The translations under genes were made by a program, and so were the position numbers. The notes under the pieces were generated by a model, which was given only the letters and a program-made list of their open reading frames with translations, did not search any database and was not told where the DNA came from. From NCBI RefSeq assembly GCF_022601685.1, contig NZ_JAKUML010000013.1, positions 16,857 through 80,856 of the forward strand: DNA of 64,000 nucleotides. Direction: 5' to 3'. Positions 35,696 to 45,606 of this stretch are shown here, one piece after another (the stretch's first letter is position 1; every line of letters begins with the position of its first letter). This DNA comes from Acinetobacter sedimenti. Its GTDB lineage: Bacteria > Pseudomonadota > Gammaproteobacteria > Pseudomonadales > Moraxellaceae.

Positions 35696-37708
35696 CTAGT
35701 GTGCCGTGATGGTACGAGGTATCGGTTGCGTCGCGTTGGAAGTGCCCGCCGATTGAGCCACTACTGTGTTTGTATTCTCTTGTGTACTATCGGTTGGTAG
35801 CTCACCTGGTTTGATACCTGCAGTCATCAGTCCAGCATTAATATGGACATTAGCAGGAATAATCGGCTCTTTCTCACGTTTTAAAAGCCAATAATCCATC
35901 AACGGACGAGCAAGCTGTGCTGCTGAACCACCGTGTTTACCATTTTCCCATACTACTGCTACAGCGATTTTTGGATCATCCGCAGGTGCGAAGCCGACGA
36001 AGAGTCCGTGATCACGTTGACGCTCTTTTAAAGCGGCTTCATTGTAGCTTTTACCTTGTGCAATACTGACAACTTGAGCTGTTCCAGTTTTCCCTGCGAT
36101 GCTGTAGTTATAGCTTTTGATACCACGACCAGTACCACTTTGGATCACTGCTTCCATCGCATGGTGCATTTTTTCCCAGTCTTCGCGTGTACCACTAAAG
36201 TTAATTTTGCCATTGGTACCATTGTGTATTTCCAGGACTTTTTCACCTTTGGTTTCACGCAACACATGCGGTTTGACATGCTGTCCGTAGTTTGCGGTGA
36301 TTGCCGTTGCCATCGCAAGCTGTAGTGGTGAAGCGGTAAATGCACCTTGTCCGATACTTACCGAGATAGTTTCACCACGTGACCATGCTTTGCCACGAGT
36401 TCGCATTTTCCACTCAGGTGAAGGGTAGAGTCCTGAATTTTCACTTGGCAGGTCGATACCTGTCTTTGCGCCAAAGCCAAATTGGGTCATCCAGTCGTGC
36501 ATACGATTGATACCCATTTGATAGGCAAGGATGTAGAAGAAAGTGTCACAAGAGATCGCAATAGATTTGGTGATATCTACGACGCCATGACCTGACTTTC
36601 TCCAGTCACGAAAGCGATGGCTATCACCCGGTAGATGGAAGTATCCCGGATCAGAAATTCGTGTGTTCCAATCAATGATTTTGTAGTGTAATCCGCCCAT
36701 CGCAGCCATCGGTTTGATGGTCGATCCGGGTGGGTAGACACCTTGCACAGCACGGTTATACAGCGGTTGATCTGGATTGTCGCTCAGCGCTCGGTAATCT
36801 GTATGGCTAATCCCAGTCACGAATAGATTTGGGTTAAAGCTTGGGCTCGACACTAGTGCGAGGATTTCCCCAGTATTTGGATCCATCGCAACGATTGCAC
36901 CACGTTTATCGAGCATCTGCTCAGCGGCAACCATTTGCAAGCCATAATCCAAAGACAGATATAAGTCATTACCACGAGTCGCTTCAGTACGTCCGAGATG
37001 ACGTAGTACATTGCTGTGCGCATCAGCTTCGACCGACTCATGACCGGGTAAACCGTGTAGCAAATCTTCATAAGATTTTTCTACGCCGATTTTGCCGATT
37101 AAGTTTGTCCCTGCATAGAGCTCTTTGTCGATGCTTTTTAGTTCACGATCGTTAATGCGACCAACATAGCCAATCACATGTGCAAACAAGTCGCCATGTG
37201 GATAGTAGCGAGTCATTTGGGTTTCGATACGCACACCGGGGAATTCTTGTTTTAACTCACTAAACTTGGCAATGTCTGTTTCGGTCAGATTGAGTTTGAG
37301 TGTTAAGACTTCTGTTTTGCGAGCTGTTTTGGCACGTTTTCCAAATTGCTCAATATCTTCAGGGCTTAAGCTTAATACAGGAGTAAGGCGACGGATCGTT
37401 GCATCCACATCTTCAATGTCAGCACGACTAATCACGGCAGAAAATACTGGATAATTATCAGCGAGCAAAATCCCATTACGATCGTAAATAAAGCCACGAG
37501 CAGGCGGAAGAGCTTGCAAACGGATACGGTTATTGTCGGATTCAGTTTGAAAATGCTCATGCTGTTGTAATTGCAAATAGCCATAACGTGCCATCAACAC
37601 CATAAAAAAGAAAGCCACAACAGCCACAGCAAAAAAGATGCGATGACGGAAAATTTTCTGTTCGAGTTGTTGGTTTTTGATCGGTGTTGGGTGTTTGGAC
37701 TTAGGCAT
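35696..37708 (-). CDS. mrdA: Penicillin-binding protein 2 (PBP2)
   Basis: PBP2 is the essential transpeptidase of cell elongation (Rod complex). The 670-residue protein has a short cytoplasmic tail, one membrane anchor (IFFAVAVVAFFFMVLMA), a PBP dimer domain beginning PPARGFIYDRNGILLADN, and the transpeptidase domain. The catalytic motifs are present: serine in YPPGSTIKPMAAMG, SCD in AISCDTFFY, and KTGT in AGKTGTAQV. A Thr/Asn/Gln-rich C-terminal tail follows residue 630. The usual partner rodA is not adjacent; rsmD follows. Confidence 0.95.
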   Translation of the reverse strand: MPKSKHPTPIKNQQLEQKIFRHRIFFAVAVVAFFFMVLMARYGYLQLQQHEHFQTESDNNRIRLQALPPARGFIYDRNGILLADNYPVFSAVISRADIEDVDATIRRLTPVLSLSPEDIEQFGKRAKTARKTEVLTLKLNLTETDIAKFSELKQEFPGVRIETQMTRYYPHGDLFAHVIGYVGRINDRELKSIDKELYAGTNLIGKIGVEKSYEDLLHGLPGHESVEADAHSNVLRHLGRTEATRGNDLYLSLDYGLQMVAAEQMLDKRGAIVAMDPNTGEILALVSSPSFNPNLFVTGISHTDYRALSDNPDQPLYNRAVQGVYPPGSTIKPMAAMGGLHYKIIDWNTRISDPGYFHLPGDSHRFRDWRKSGHGVVDITKSIAISCDTFFYILAYQMGINRMHDWMTQFGFGAKTGIDLPSENSGLYPSPEWKMRTRGKAWSRGETISVSIGQGAFTASPLQLAMATAITANYGQHVKPHVLRETKGEKVLEIHNGTNGKINFSGTREDWEKMHHAMEAVIQSGTGRGIKSYNYSIAGKTGTAQVVSIAQGKSYNEAALKERQRDHGLFVGFAPADDPKIAVAVVWENGKHGGSAAQLARPLMDYWLLKREKEPIIPANVHINAGLMTAGIKPGELPTDSTQENTNTVVAQSAGTSNATQPIPRTITAH

Positions 37709-37778
37709 GATAAATCAGAATATAGCTACATGCGTATTCTAACCAATTGTGCAAACAGGGTATAGCGTTTTTGAGTGG

Positions 37779-37826
37779 TTCTAGTGCCAAGCTGTTCTAA
37801 TGCCTAGCTGTTCTAACGCTTGGCTT
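37779..37826. repeat. Three tandem 16-bp repeats
   Basis: TTCTAGTGCCAAGCTG, TTCTAATGCCTAGCTG and TTCTAACGCTTGGCTT are head-to-tail between the secreted-protein gene terminator and mrdA. Confidence 0.65.
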
Positions 37827-37885
37827 AATCATTAAATTTGCAAAATGAAATTTTGATAGAACACGATTATGCACCACATATAAAA

Positions 37886-37911
37886 AAAGCACAGCAATTG
37901 CGCTGTGCTTT
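37886..37911 (-). terminator. Terminator of the secreted-protein gene
   Basis: AAAGCACAGC and GCTGTGCTTT form a perfect 10-bp stem with a six-base loop. On the minus strand a T run follows. Confidence 0.9.
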
Positions 37912-37932
37912 CTATCCGAAGAATTTTTCAAA

Positions 37933-38370
37933 TTAAGACTCGATGTTTGGTGCATCTACATCTTCTACTGCTTCGGCATCAGGTTGTTCCATATCAGCAG
38001 GTGTTGCTTGTGGTGCAACAGCTGGCATTGCTGGCGGTGCAGATTGCAGGATTGGTGGCGCTACTTCTACAGGTGGTGCAGAGATTGGTTGCGGTGCAGA
38101 CTGATTTTCCTGCATTTGTAATGGCGTACTCACTGGTGCAGGCGCGTTCGCAGGTGGCATTGGTGGTTGAAATTTTAACTTACCATCATCCGCAGGCTGA
38201 CATGTACCATTATAAATCACACCTTTGTAAGCATAAGTCACAGGTGTACCTTCAGATTTGCTCTTACAGACAGAAATTTGTTTTTTCTCGTGTGCATCTG
38301 CTGCATGGACGACGCCAAAAGCTGACATACACAAAGCTGATACAGATAATGCTTTCATTAAATTATTCAT
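37933..38370 (-). CDS. Secreted Pro/Ala-rich protein, unknown function
   Basis: A 145-residue product with a signal peptide cleaved after VHA (KALSVSALCMSAFGVVHA). The mature N-terminus has two cysteines (VCKSK, GTCQP) that could form a disulfide in a small domain. From about residue 70 the chain is Pro/Ala/Gln-rich and ends in an acidic tail (DAEAVEDVDAPNIES). I recognise no family. It has its own terminator at 37886-37911 and probably works in the periplasm or outside. Confidence 0.65.
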   Translation of the reverse strand: MNNLMKALSVSALCMSAFGVVHAADAHEKKQISVCKSKSEGTPVTYAYKGVIYNGTCQPADDGKLKFQPPMPPANAPAPVSTPLQMQENQSAPQPISAPPVEVAPPILQSAPPAMPAVAPQATPADMEQPDAEAVEDVDAPNIES

Positions 38371-38624
38371 TATTCACTTCCTCTTTTTAATGCAGTGAAA
38401 CTGCCAAATCATCTTAAAGTTGATTTACTTCAACCATATTACTGCTAAGCGTTTCATTGTTAATTGGTTTTTATGAAGCTTCGTGCAACAGTTTGTCAAA
38501 ATATGTAATGTGCTCGTGAAGAAACGCACAAAAATGTTGAGAAAAGTAGACGTCGGTTGTGCATTTTTTTGCTTCGGTTTTTTTGTTATAATATTGCGTC
38601 CTATTTTCTTGGTATGTTCTAGCC

Positions 38625-40505
38625 ATGCACTATCCTAAAGTTTACGATGTCATTGTTATCGGTGGCGGTCACGCAGGTACTGAAGCGGCGCTTGCTGCGG
38701 CACGTATGGGGCGACAGACTTTGTTGCTGACGCACAATATCGAAACTTTGGGGCAGATGAGCTGTAATCCAGCGATTGGTGGTATTGGCAAGTCACACCT
38801 TGTTCGTGAGATTGATGCGCTTGGCGGTGCAATGGCGTTGGCGGCGGATAAAGGCGGCATTCAATTCCGTATCTTAAACTCTCGTAAAGGTGCTGCGGTA
38901 CGTGCAACACGTGCGCAAGCCGATCGTGTGCGCTATAAAGCTGCCATTCGTCATACTCTAGAAAATCAAGCGAATCTTGATATCTTTCAACAAGCCGCTG
39001 ATGATCTGATTGTTGAAGGCGATACCGTCAAAGGCGTCGTCACGCAGATGGGCGTGCGCTTTGTATGTAAAACGGTGGTGCTGACTACAGGCACATTCTT
39101 GGGTGGTGTAATTCATATTGGACTGGAAAAATCTAGCGGTGGTCGTGCAGGTGATCCGCCGTCGATTGCGCTGGCTAATCGTTTACGTGAATTAAATCTT
39201 CCCGTTGGTCGCTTAAAAACAGGTACACCACCACGTATTGATGCACGCTCAGTTGATTTCTCAGTGATGACGGCACAGCCGGGTGATTTTCCTTCGCCGA
39301 CCATGTCATTCATGGGTGATGTGTCGATGCACCCTGAACAGGTCAATTGCTATATCACCCATACCAATGAAAAAACCCATGACATTATTCGCACTGGCTT
39401 AGACCGCTCGCCGATGTACACAGGGGTGATTGAAGGGGTTGGACCTCGCTACTGTCCGTCGATTGAAGATAAGATTCATCGTTTTGCCGATAAAGATTCA
39501 CATCAAGTCTTTATCGAGCCCGAAGGCTTGGATACCCATGAGTTGTATCCAAATGGCATTTCGACTTCACTGCCTTTTGATGTGCAATTTGAATTGGTAC
39601 GTTCGATCAAAGGTATGGAAAATGCGCATATTCTGCGCCCAGGCTATGCTATCGAATATGATTACTTCAATCCGCAAGCCTTAAAATTCACCTTAGAAAC
39701 CAAAGCCATCAATAATCTTTACTTTGCAGGTCAGATCAACGGCACTACAGGTTATGAAGAGGCGGGTGCACAAGGTCTACTTGCAGGTTTGAACGCCGCA
39801 CGACGTGCATGGGATCAAGAACAATGGACACCAAAACGTGACGAAGCCTATATTGGTGTATTGGTCGATGACTTAATTACATTGGGTACAAAGGAACCGT
39901 ACCGTATGTTTACTTCACGTGCTGAATATCGCTTGATGCTCCGTGAAGATAATGCTGATCAACGCCTCACACCAATTGGTCGTGAGCTTGGCTTAGTTGA
40001 TGATGCACGTTGGAATGCCTACTGTGAAAAAATGGAAGCTGTAGAAAGTGAAACAGCACGTTTACAACATCTATGGGCTGCGCCAAACAATCCAATGGGG
40101 AAGAAATTTGTCGAAATGACAGGTGCAGATTTATCTAAAGAATGTTCTGCGATAGATTTGCTGAAACGTCCAAATATTAACTTTGCCCAAATTGCCGAGC
40201 TTACAGATTCAGAAGTGTCTGCACAAGTTGGTGATCAGATCGAAATTGCCGTGAAATATCAAGGTTATATCAATCGTCAGCATGAAGATGTGGCGCAGAT
40301 GAAACGCTTGGAAGAAACGCAAATTCCAAGTGATTTTGATTATGACATCGTGTCAGGTCTATCTCGTGAGATCACGCAAAAGCTCAATACGGTACGTCCT
40401 GAAACCTTAGCTCAAGCGGGTCGTATTCCGGGTGTTACGCCTGCGGCAGTACAATTGGTGATGATTACAATTCGTAAAAATGCCATGACTAAAAAGTCGG
40501 CATAA
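38625..40505 (+). CDS. mnmG: tRNA uridine-5-carboxymethylaminomethyl modification enzyme MnmG
   Basis: MnmG, with MnmE, installs cmnm5U34 in tRNAs reading split codon boxes. The 626-residue protein starts with the FAD-binding [21 protein letters not shown] and continues [20 protein letters not shown]. Later conserved blocks are [14 protein letters not shown] [17 protein letters not shown], the [12 protein letters not shown] region, and [18 protein letters not shown]. The GIDA C-terminal domain is complete. An AT-rich region with TATAAT at 38587-38592 lies upstream. No mnmE or rsmG is adjacent. Confidence 0.97.
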   Translation: MHYPKVYDVIVIGGGHAGTEAALAAARMGRQTLLLTHNIETLGQMSCNPAIGGIGKSHLVREIDALGGAMALAADKGGIQFRILNSRKGAAVRATRAQADRVRYKAAIRHTLENQANLDIFQQAADDLIVEGDTVKGVVTQMGVRFVCKTVVLTTGTFLGGVIHIGLEKSSGGRAGDPPSIALANRLRELNLPVGRLKTGTPPRIDARSVDFSVMTAQPGDFPSPTMSFMGDVSMHPEQVNCYITHTNEKTHDIIRTGLDRSPMYTGVIEGVGPRYCPSIEDKIHRFADKDSHQVFIEPEGLDTHELYPNGISTSLPFDVQFELVRSIKGMENAHILRPGYAIEYDYFNPQALKFTLETKAINNLYFAGQINGTTGYEEAGAQGLLAGLNAARRAWDQEQWTPKRDEAYIGVLVDDLITLGTKEPYRMFTSRAEYRLMLREDNADQRLTPIGRELGLVDDARWNAYCEKMEAVESETARLQHLWAAPNNPMGKKFVEMTGADLSKECSAIDLLKRPNINFAQIAELTDSEVSAQVGDQIEIAVKYQGYINRQHEDVAQMKRLEETQIPSDFDYDIVSGLSREITQKLNTVRPETLAQAGRIPGVTPAAVQLVMITIRKNAMTKKSA

Positions 40506-40569
40506 TTGCTAGCGTAAAAACATTTTGAAATTGTTTTTAAAAATTTCATGACAAATTAAGGAAATAGAG

Positions 40570-40962
40570 ATGAAAAAGGCCTTCATTGCAGTAGTAGCAT
40601 TATCAATGAGCTTAGCGGCTTGTACGACAACGACTGGCACTTCAACTTCAGGAAATACATCGACAACGGGTACAGCAGTAAATATTGGTGCGAATATTTT
40701 TAAAGTGGCGGTGGATAATCAATGCCGTACCGAGCTGAATAGCAATAACGCATGGCGTGCGATCGCTTTGACCATGACAGCAGAACAACAAACTGCGATG
40801 GAAAATAAAATCTGTGGTTGTGTCAGTGAAAAAGCACCGCAAAATGTAACTGCTGTAGATTTGGCGACGGCGGCGATAGATCAAAATGCACGTGCACAGA
40901 TCGTTGCCAATACAGTGGCGAAGACGTTGACGGCGTGCTACTCAGAGTTTGTGAAGAAATAA
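40570..40962 (+). CDS. Small lipoprotein, unknown function
   Basis: The 130-residue protein has a lipoprotein signal peptide with lipobox LAAC, then a Thr/Ser/Gly-rich spacer. The mature domain contains five cysteines (NQCRTEL, KICGCVSEK, LTACYSE), probably forming disulfides. I do not recognise a family, although similar lipoproteins are common in Acinetobacter. It follows mnmG by 64 bases and ends in a terminator. Confidence 0.7.
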   Translation: MKKAFIAVVALSMSLAACTTTTGTSTSGNTSTTGTAVNIGANIFKVAVDNQCRTELNSNNAWRAIALTMTAEQQTAMENKICGCVSEKAPQNVTAVDLATAAIDQNARAQIVANTVAKTLTACYSEFVKK

Positions 40963-40987
40963 AATCTGAACACTGTAAATCTAAAAG

Positions 40988-41022
40988 GCGAAATATCATT
41001 GATGATGTATTTCGCTTTTTTT
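40988..41022 (+). terminator. Rho-independent terminator
   Basis: GCGAAATA (40988-40995) and TATTTCGC (41008-41015) form an 8-bp stem followed by seven T. Confidence 0.85.
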
Positions 41023-41065
41023 ATTGCAATTATTTCATTTCAAATCTAAGTTGTAAGAGAAAAAC

Positions 41066-41641
41066 ATGAGACAAATTCAATTGATTGCAGGGGTTGATGA
41101 GGCAGGGCGTGGACCTTTGATTGGCTCTGTGGTCGCTGCAGCGGTCATTTTAGATCACAGTAAGCCGATTGAGGGATTGAATGATTCCAAAAAACTCACT
41201 GCAAAAAAACGTGAGAAGCTCTTTGAAGAAATTCAACAAAAGGCATTGGCATGGTCGATCGCCGAAGCAAACCATGAAGAGATTGATGCGATCAATATTC
41301 TGCAAGCGACGATGCTTGCGATGCAACGTGCAGTTGCAGGGTTAAAGGTACAAGCGGATTTGGTACGTGTAGATGGCAATCGTTGTCCTGATGTAAGCTT
41401 GCCGTGTGAAGCTGTAATCGGTGGTGATGCTTTGCATCAGGAGATTAGTGCAGCCAGTATCTTGGCAAAAGTGGCACGAGATCGCCAGATGCAGGAACTC
41501 GATGCCGAATATCCTGCGTATGGTTTTGCAAAACATAATGGTTATCCCACCAAAGCGCATATGGAGGCAATCGAAGTACATGGTGTCTTAGCACAGCACC
41601 GCCGTAGTTATAAGCCGATACGCTTAATCTTGGAACAGTGA
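41066..41641 (+). CDS. rnhB: Ribonuclease HII
   Basis: RNase HII removes ribonucleotides from DNA:RNA hybrids. The 191-residue protein has [19 protein letters not shown] with the catalytic DE pair, [14 protein letters not shown], the second-half Asp in VRVDGNRCP and [24 protein letters not shown]-type site precedes the ATG. It is the first of two RNases H in the window; RNase HI is fused to DnaQ at 50548. Confidence 0.96.
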   Translation: MRQIQLIAGVDEAGRGPLIGSVVAAAVILDHSKPIEGLNDSKKLTAKKREKLFEEIQQKALAWSIAEANHEEIDAINILQATMLAMQRAVAGLKVQADLVRVDGNRCPDVSLPCEAVIGGDALHQEISAASILAKVARDRQMQELDAEYPAYGFAKHNGYPTKAHMEAIEVHGVLAQHRRSYKPIRLILEQ

Positions 41642-41822
41642 TGGATGATTCTAATTTTTTAAGCTGTTTTAAAATTGCAACGCTGTGACAAGATAATCAA
41701 CCTATACGATATTTTAAAATTGCATAATAATTATCTTAGGATGTTTGCTACATCTGTACTATATCTATGCGACATCGAATAAAATTGCACTGTATTGATC
41801 ACTTAAATATTTAGGAATCATC

Positions 41823-42590
41823 ATGAACACTTTGCCTGGCTTGTTTATTTCACATGGTTCGCCGATGCTCGCCATTGAAGCGGGACAGGTCGGTCCTGCA
41901 CTTGAGCGGATCCGTTTCAATTTACCAAAGCCTGAAGCAATCGTAGTCTTGTCAGCACATTGGGAAGATGATGCACTCGAAGTTAGCACGGCAGTGCGCC
42001 CGAAAACGTGGCATGATTTTCGTGGCTTTCCTGAAGAGCTGTATAAAATCCAATATCCTGCTGCTGGAGATCCAGTGCTTGCAGAAGAAATCATTTCGTT
42101 ACTGCAACAAGCTGGCTTTGATGCGCATGCCAATGCGATGCGTCCACGTGATCATGGGGTATGGATGCCTTTGTTGCATATGTATCCTGATGCAGATGTT
42201 CCAGTTATTCAATTGTCATTACCCCGCTTTTATACCGCAAAACAGCTGTATGACATGGGGCAGGCTTTGGCAGTGCTTCGTGAACATCAAGTCTTACTCA
42301 TAGGCTCAGGCAGTATTACCCATAATCTTGCAGAGTTGAGTTGGTCGGATGATGCTGAGGTGCCTGAATGGGCGAGTGAATTTCGCAATACCGTAGCGCA
42401 GTATTTGCAATCAGGTGACTATGAATCTGTTTTGGATTGGAAAAATTTACCGCATCTACGCCGAAATCATCCAACGATTGAGCATTTTGCGCCTTTATTT
42501 TTTGCGATGGGAACAGGGTCGAGAATGAGTTTGGTGCATTCCAGTTTTAGTATGGGCGCATTAGGCATGGATATTTATCGTTTCGATTGA
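41823..42590 (+). CDS. ygiD: YgiD/DODA-type extradiol dioxygenase
   Basis: A 255-residue class III extradiol ring-cleavage enzyme of the 4,5-DOPA dioxygenase group. The metal ligands appear in FISHGSPMLA, VVLSAHWED and GSGSITHNLAE, with another conserved histidine in RPRDHGVWMPLLHM. The enzyme cleaves catechols such as L-DOPA; the natural bacterial substrate is uncertain. AGGA lies before the ATG. It has no catabolic neighbours. Confidence 0.9.
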   Translation: MNTLPGLFISHGSPMLAIEAGQVGPALERIRFNLPKPEAIVVLSAHWEDDALEVSTAVRPKTWHDFRGFPEELYKIQYPAAGDPVLAEEIISLLQQAGFDAHANAMRPRDHGVWMPLLHMYPDADVPVIQLSLPRFYTAKQLYDMGQALAVLREHQVLLIGSGSITHNLAELSWSDDAEVPEWASEFRNTVAQYLQSGDYESVLDWKNLPHLRRNHPTIEHFAPLFFAMGTGSRMSLVHSSFSMGALGMDIYRFD

Positions 42591-42857
42591 GTGTGTCAAA
42601 GAACTTTAATCTGCTAATGCGTTAACCTCTCTTGAAGTACGATGTGTACACCTTCGTTCGGTTGCCTTGTATCAGAAACTTGTATCAGAATAGGTTTCTT
42701 CGACTATTTCCATTCGTTTAGCGTATGAGTTCAGAAAAAGCATGCAAGCTCAGTTTGTGAAAAGATTACATAATGTTTCAGCTTTTAAACAATCCTTGCA
42801 AGTTTGTCCTTCAATTTTCGCTATGCTAGTGCCATTAAAATTTTGAGGGAATTCGAC

Positions 42858-43640
42858 ATGAAACAGCGTTTCATTTTCTCCGCGTTGGCATTGACATTAG
42901 CAACAGCATTAACTGCATGTCAGTCTACGTCGCAAACGGCGACCGAAGCGAACAATAACAACTCATCAATGCAGGGGGCGCAGATGATGCAAACCAAAGC
43001 ACAAATGTTGCAATCCTACGTGTGGACGTATCAAACGACCAATATGCCAAGTGCGATTATTCTGAAATTTCAAGATGGGCGTGTTGGTATAGATGCAGGT
43101 TGTAATGGCATGGGCATAGATATACAAGTCGATGATCAAGTGATCAAAGCGGGCAATGTCATGAGCACGATGAAAGCCTGTGAACCATCTGTCATGAAGC
43201 AAGAGCAAATGGCAGGAAAGCTATTTGCAAATCGAGATGTGCCGTATGAGTTAGATTTGGCAAATTTGAACAAACCAGTTTTGATTTTAACGACGACAGA
43301 AGGTCAGAAACTCCGCTTTACAGGTGAGCCAAACGCAGAAATGAAATATAAAGGTGAGGCTGAGATTCAATTTTTAGAAATTGCACCTGAAACAAAAACT
43401 TGTGTAGGCGTTGCGCCGATGCAATGTCTGCAAGTTCGTGAAATCAAATATGATGATGGTAAAAAAGTAGCAGTCGGTGAGTGGTCGAACTTTTATGGTG
43501 AGATCGAAGGTTATCAGCATCAACAAGGCATTCGAAATATCGTCCGTGTAAAACGCTTTACACGTACCAATCCAGCGGCAGATCAGTCGAAATATGCCTA
43601 TGTGCATGATTTAACAGTCGAAGCAGAGCAAGTGAAATAA
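42858..43640 (+). CDS. META plus DUF4377 lipoprotein
   Basis: From ATG 42858, with GAGGGA upstream, the 260-residue product has a lipobox (LTAC), then a META domain at about residues 55-155 (FQDGRVGIDAGCNGMGIDI, MSTMKACEPSVMKQE). A DUF4377 domain follows at about 165-255 (CVGVAPMQCLQVREI, WSNFYGEIEGYQHQQGI, RNIVRVKRF). META proteins such as HslJ are stress-linked envelope proteins; the fusion is known in Acinetobacter. The frame runs open to 42804, but this part is unlikely to be translated. It shares a bidirectional terminator with rsmI. Confidence 0.85.
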   Translation: MKQRFIFSALALTLATALTACQSTSQTATEANNNNSSMQGAQMMQTKAQMLQSYVWTYQTTNMPSAIILKFQDGRVGIDAGCNGMGIDIQVDDQVIKAGNVMSTMKACEPSVMKQEQMAGKLFANRDVPYELDLANLNKPVLILTTTEGQKLRFTGEPNAEMKYKGEAEIQFLEIAPETKTCVGVAPMQCLQVREIKYDDGKKVAVGEWSNFYGEIEGYQHQQGIRNIVRVKRFTRTNPAADQSKYAYVHDLTVEAEQVK

Positions 43641-43671
43641 ATGAGTTTCACACTGTCAATTTATGACGTAT

Positions 43672-43708
43672 TAAAAAAGCCAAATCATTTGATTTGGCTT
43701 TTTATTTT
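43672..43708. terminator. Bidirectional terminator between lipoprotein and rsmI
   Basis: AAAAAGCCAAATCA and TGATTTGGCTTTTT form a 14-bp stem with a TT loop, with A and T tracts on both sides. It serves two convergent genes. Confidence 0.92.
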
Positions 43709-43717
43709 GTGAAGATG

Positions 43718-44557
43718 TTAAATCTTATCTTGAAGCTCTAAAGCACGTTGATATAAGGCTTTTTTCTTCAGCCCAGTCAGATCAGCAGCAAGCTGTGAAG
43801 CTGCTTTAATACTTAAATCCTGTAAAAGACGAGTGAGGAGCTGATCGACTTTTTGCTGTTCTAGATCGACTTCATTTGGATTGCCTGCGATAACTAAGAC
43901 CATTTCACCTTTTTGTTGATGATGATCCGCTTTGACCCATTCGAGTAACTCACCAACAGGTTTTTGCACGATGGTTTCAAAAGTTTTGGTGATTTCACGT
44001 GCAAAACCAATGCGACGATCAGCTCCGAAAATCGTTTGAATATCACTTAGACAATCGACGATACGATGTGGTGCTTCATAGATGATCAAGGTTTCACTAT
44101 GATCTTTGAGTTGTTCGAGTTGTCCTTGGCGTTGACTGGCTTTAGATGGCAAAAAACCAACGAATAAAAAGCGATCACTTGGTAAACCAACACTCGATAG
44201 TGCGGCAATCGCTGCACAAGCACCAGGAATAGGTGTCACCCGAACGCCTGCTTGCTGTGCCGCACGAACGAGTCGAAATCCTGGATCGCTAATCAGTGGT
44301 GTGCCTGCATCGCTAATTAATGCGATATTTTCACCATTTTGTAACTTTTCAATCATTGAATTGATCTTGTGATCTTCATTATGATCATGAACAGCAGTCA
44401 ATGGTGTCGTGATGTTATAATGCTTGAGTAGCGGAGCTGACTGCCTCGTATCTTCCGCTGCGATGAGAGAAACAGATTTAAGAACGTTGATGGCACGGTA
44501 AGTCATGTCATCTAAGTGCCCAATCGGGGTGGCGACGACGAATAATTGAGCACTCAT
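43718..44557 (-). CDS. rsmI: 16S rRNA (cytidine1402-2'-O)-methyltransferase RsmI
   Basis: RsmI is a tetrapyrrole-methylase-fold enzyme that methylates C1402 of 16S rRNA. It shows LFVVATPIGHLDDMTYRA, AAEDTRQSAPLLKHY, the VHDHNE loop, LISDAGTPLISDPGFRLVR and the substrate loop in VGFLPSKASQRQ. I use ATG 44557 with GGAG upstream; the open frame continues to 44650 but that overlaps the divergent gene. The divergent pair rsmI / lpoA-like, with yraN and a BON gene after it, matches the E. coli yraL-yraP locus. Confidence 0.95.
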   Translation of the reverse strand: MSAQLFVVATPIGHLDDMTYRAINVLKSVSLIAAEDTRQSAPLLKHYNITTPLTAVHDHNEDHKINSMIEKLQNGENIALISDAGTPLISDPGFRLVRAAQQAGVRVTPIPGACAAIAALSSVGLPSDRFLFVGFLPSKASQRQGQLEQLKDHSETLIIYEAPHRIVDCLSDIQTIFGADRRIGFAREITKTFETIVQKPVGELLEWVKADHHQQKGEMVLVIAGNPNEVDLEQQKVDQLLTRLLQDLSIKAASQLAADLTGLKKKALYQRALELQDKI

Positions 44558-44570
44558 ACAGGAAAACTCC

Positions 44571-45551
44571 ATGTTTAAGAAAAATTTTGGCAAATATGCC
44601 GCTGTGCTGACAACCAATCTTGCCATGTTGTCAGGTGTGATGATCACCACTGTGGCGCATGCAGAGATTTTGGTTATTCTACCCGAAACTGGCCCGATGG
44701 CGAGTGCAAGTGACAGTATTAAACGTGGCTTGGTTCAAGCCAATCATAATGCGAATGAAAAATATAAGTTTCACTTTGTCGATGTGTATAAAAAAGACAT
44801 CTCTAAGATACTCAAACAACATGTGGGTAAATCGACGCAACTGGTGATCGGTCCACTCGATAAGAACAATGTTGAGGAGCTTGTATTTAGCAAACCGAAA
44901 ATTCAAACTTTGGCACTTAATCAAATTGATAAGCAGACGAAATCTGTTTTTCAATTTGCCTTGTCCAAAGATGAAGATGCACAGGCATTGACCAAGCGTA
45001 TGCAATGGGATGGCGTTGATCAGCTCGTGGTATTACGTGACCCAAACAGTATTGAGCAAACGCAAAGTTTTTATGATGCGATGCAAAAACTTTGGGGTGA
45101 CAAAATGCAGGTGCAAACTAAGCTTGATCTAAAGAGTAAATTGCCATTTTTCAATCGTGATAAGCAAGGCGTGCTCTTACTCGGTTCGGGTAAGTGGTTG
45201 AGCCAACAAAATCATTTGCCGAAGAAAAATATTTATACGCTACCGTATGCGATCGAAGAAAAATTTCGAATTGCCAAAGGTATGGTGTACTGCGACACGC
45301 CAGCGATTTATACGCATCAATGGGCTGACGTGATCGAAGCTTATAAACAAAAACCTGTGGTGATTCCGTATCAACGCTTGATTGCATTTGGTGCAGATGC
45401 ATGGCAAATCAGTGATGAATTGTTGAAGCGTAAAGGTAATCAGACGATTCAATTTCAAGGACGCACTGGTCAGATACGTATCGTGGATTCGATCTTGTCG
45501 AGATCACCGCAATGCTTCCAATCGCAAGGCGATAAGCAAAAAGTGCTATAA
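44571..45551 (+). CDS. lpoA: LpoA-like penicillin-binding protein activator, short form
   Basis: The 326-residue protein has a cleavable signal peptide (cut after AHA) and then a periplasmic-binding-type fold: EILVILPETGPMASASDSI, STQLVIGPLDKNNVEEL and RLIAFGADAWQISDELL. This matches the C-terminal half of E. coli LpoA, which activates PBP1a. Two things differ: no lipobox cysteine is visible, and the N-terminal TPR-like domain of LpoA is missing. Its position beside rsmI and before yraN supports the assignment. The start codon lies only 13 bases from the divergent rsmI start, so the promoters overlap. Confidence 0.75.
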   Translation: MFKKNFGKYAAVLTTNLAMLSGVMITTVAHAEILVILPETGPMASASDSIKRGLVQANHNANEKYKFHFVDVYKKDISKILKQHVGKSTQLVIGPLDKNNVEELVFSKPKIQTLALNQIDKQTKSVFQFALSKDEDAQALTKRMQWDGVDQLVVLRDPNSIEQTQSFYDAMQKLWGDKMQVQTKLDLKSKLPFFNRDKQGVLLLGSGKWLSQQNHLPKKNIYTLPYAIEEKFRIAKGMVYCDTPAIYTHQWADVIEAYKQKPVVIPYQRLIAFGADAWQISDELLKRKGNQTIQFQGRTGQIRIVDSILSRSPQCFQSQGDKQKVL

Positions 45552-45606
45552 CTTCCTAAGCTTATCCCTTATTTATTTTTTTCTTTAAAGTTGAATTAAA
45601 TTTTCA

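Noticed and set aside
42660..42690. Direct repeat of TTGTATCAGAA before the META/DUF4377 lipoprotein gene
   Set aside because: Only two short copies, no further structure, and likely chance or simple duplication.
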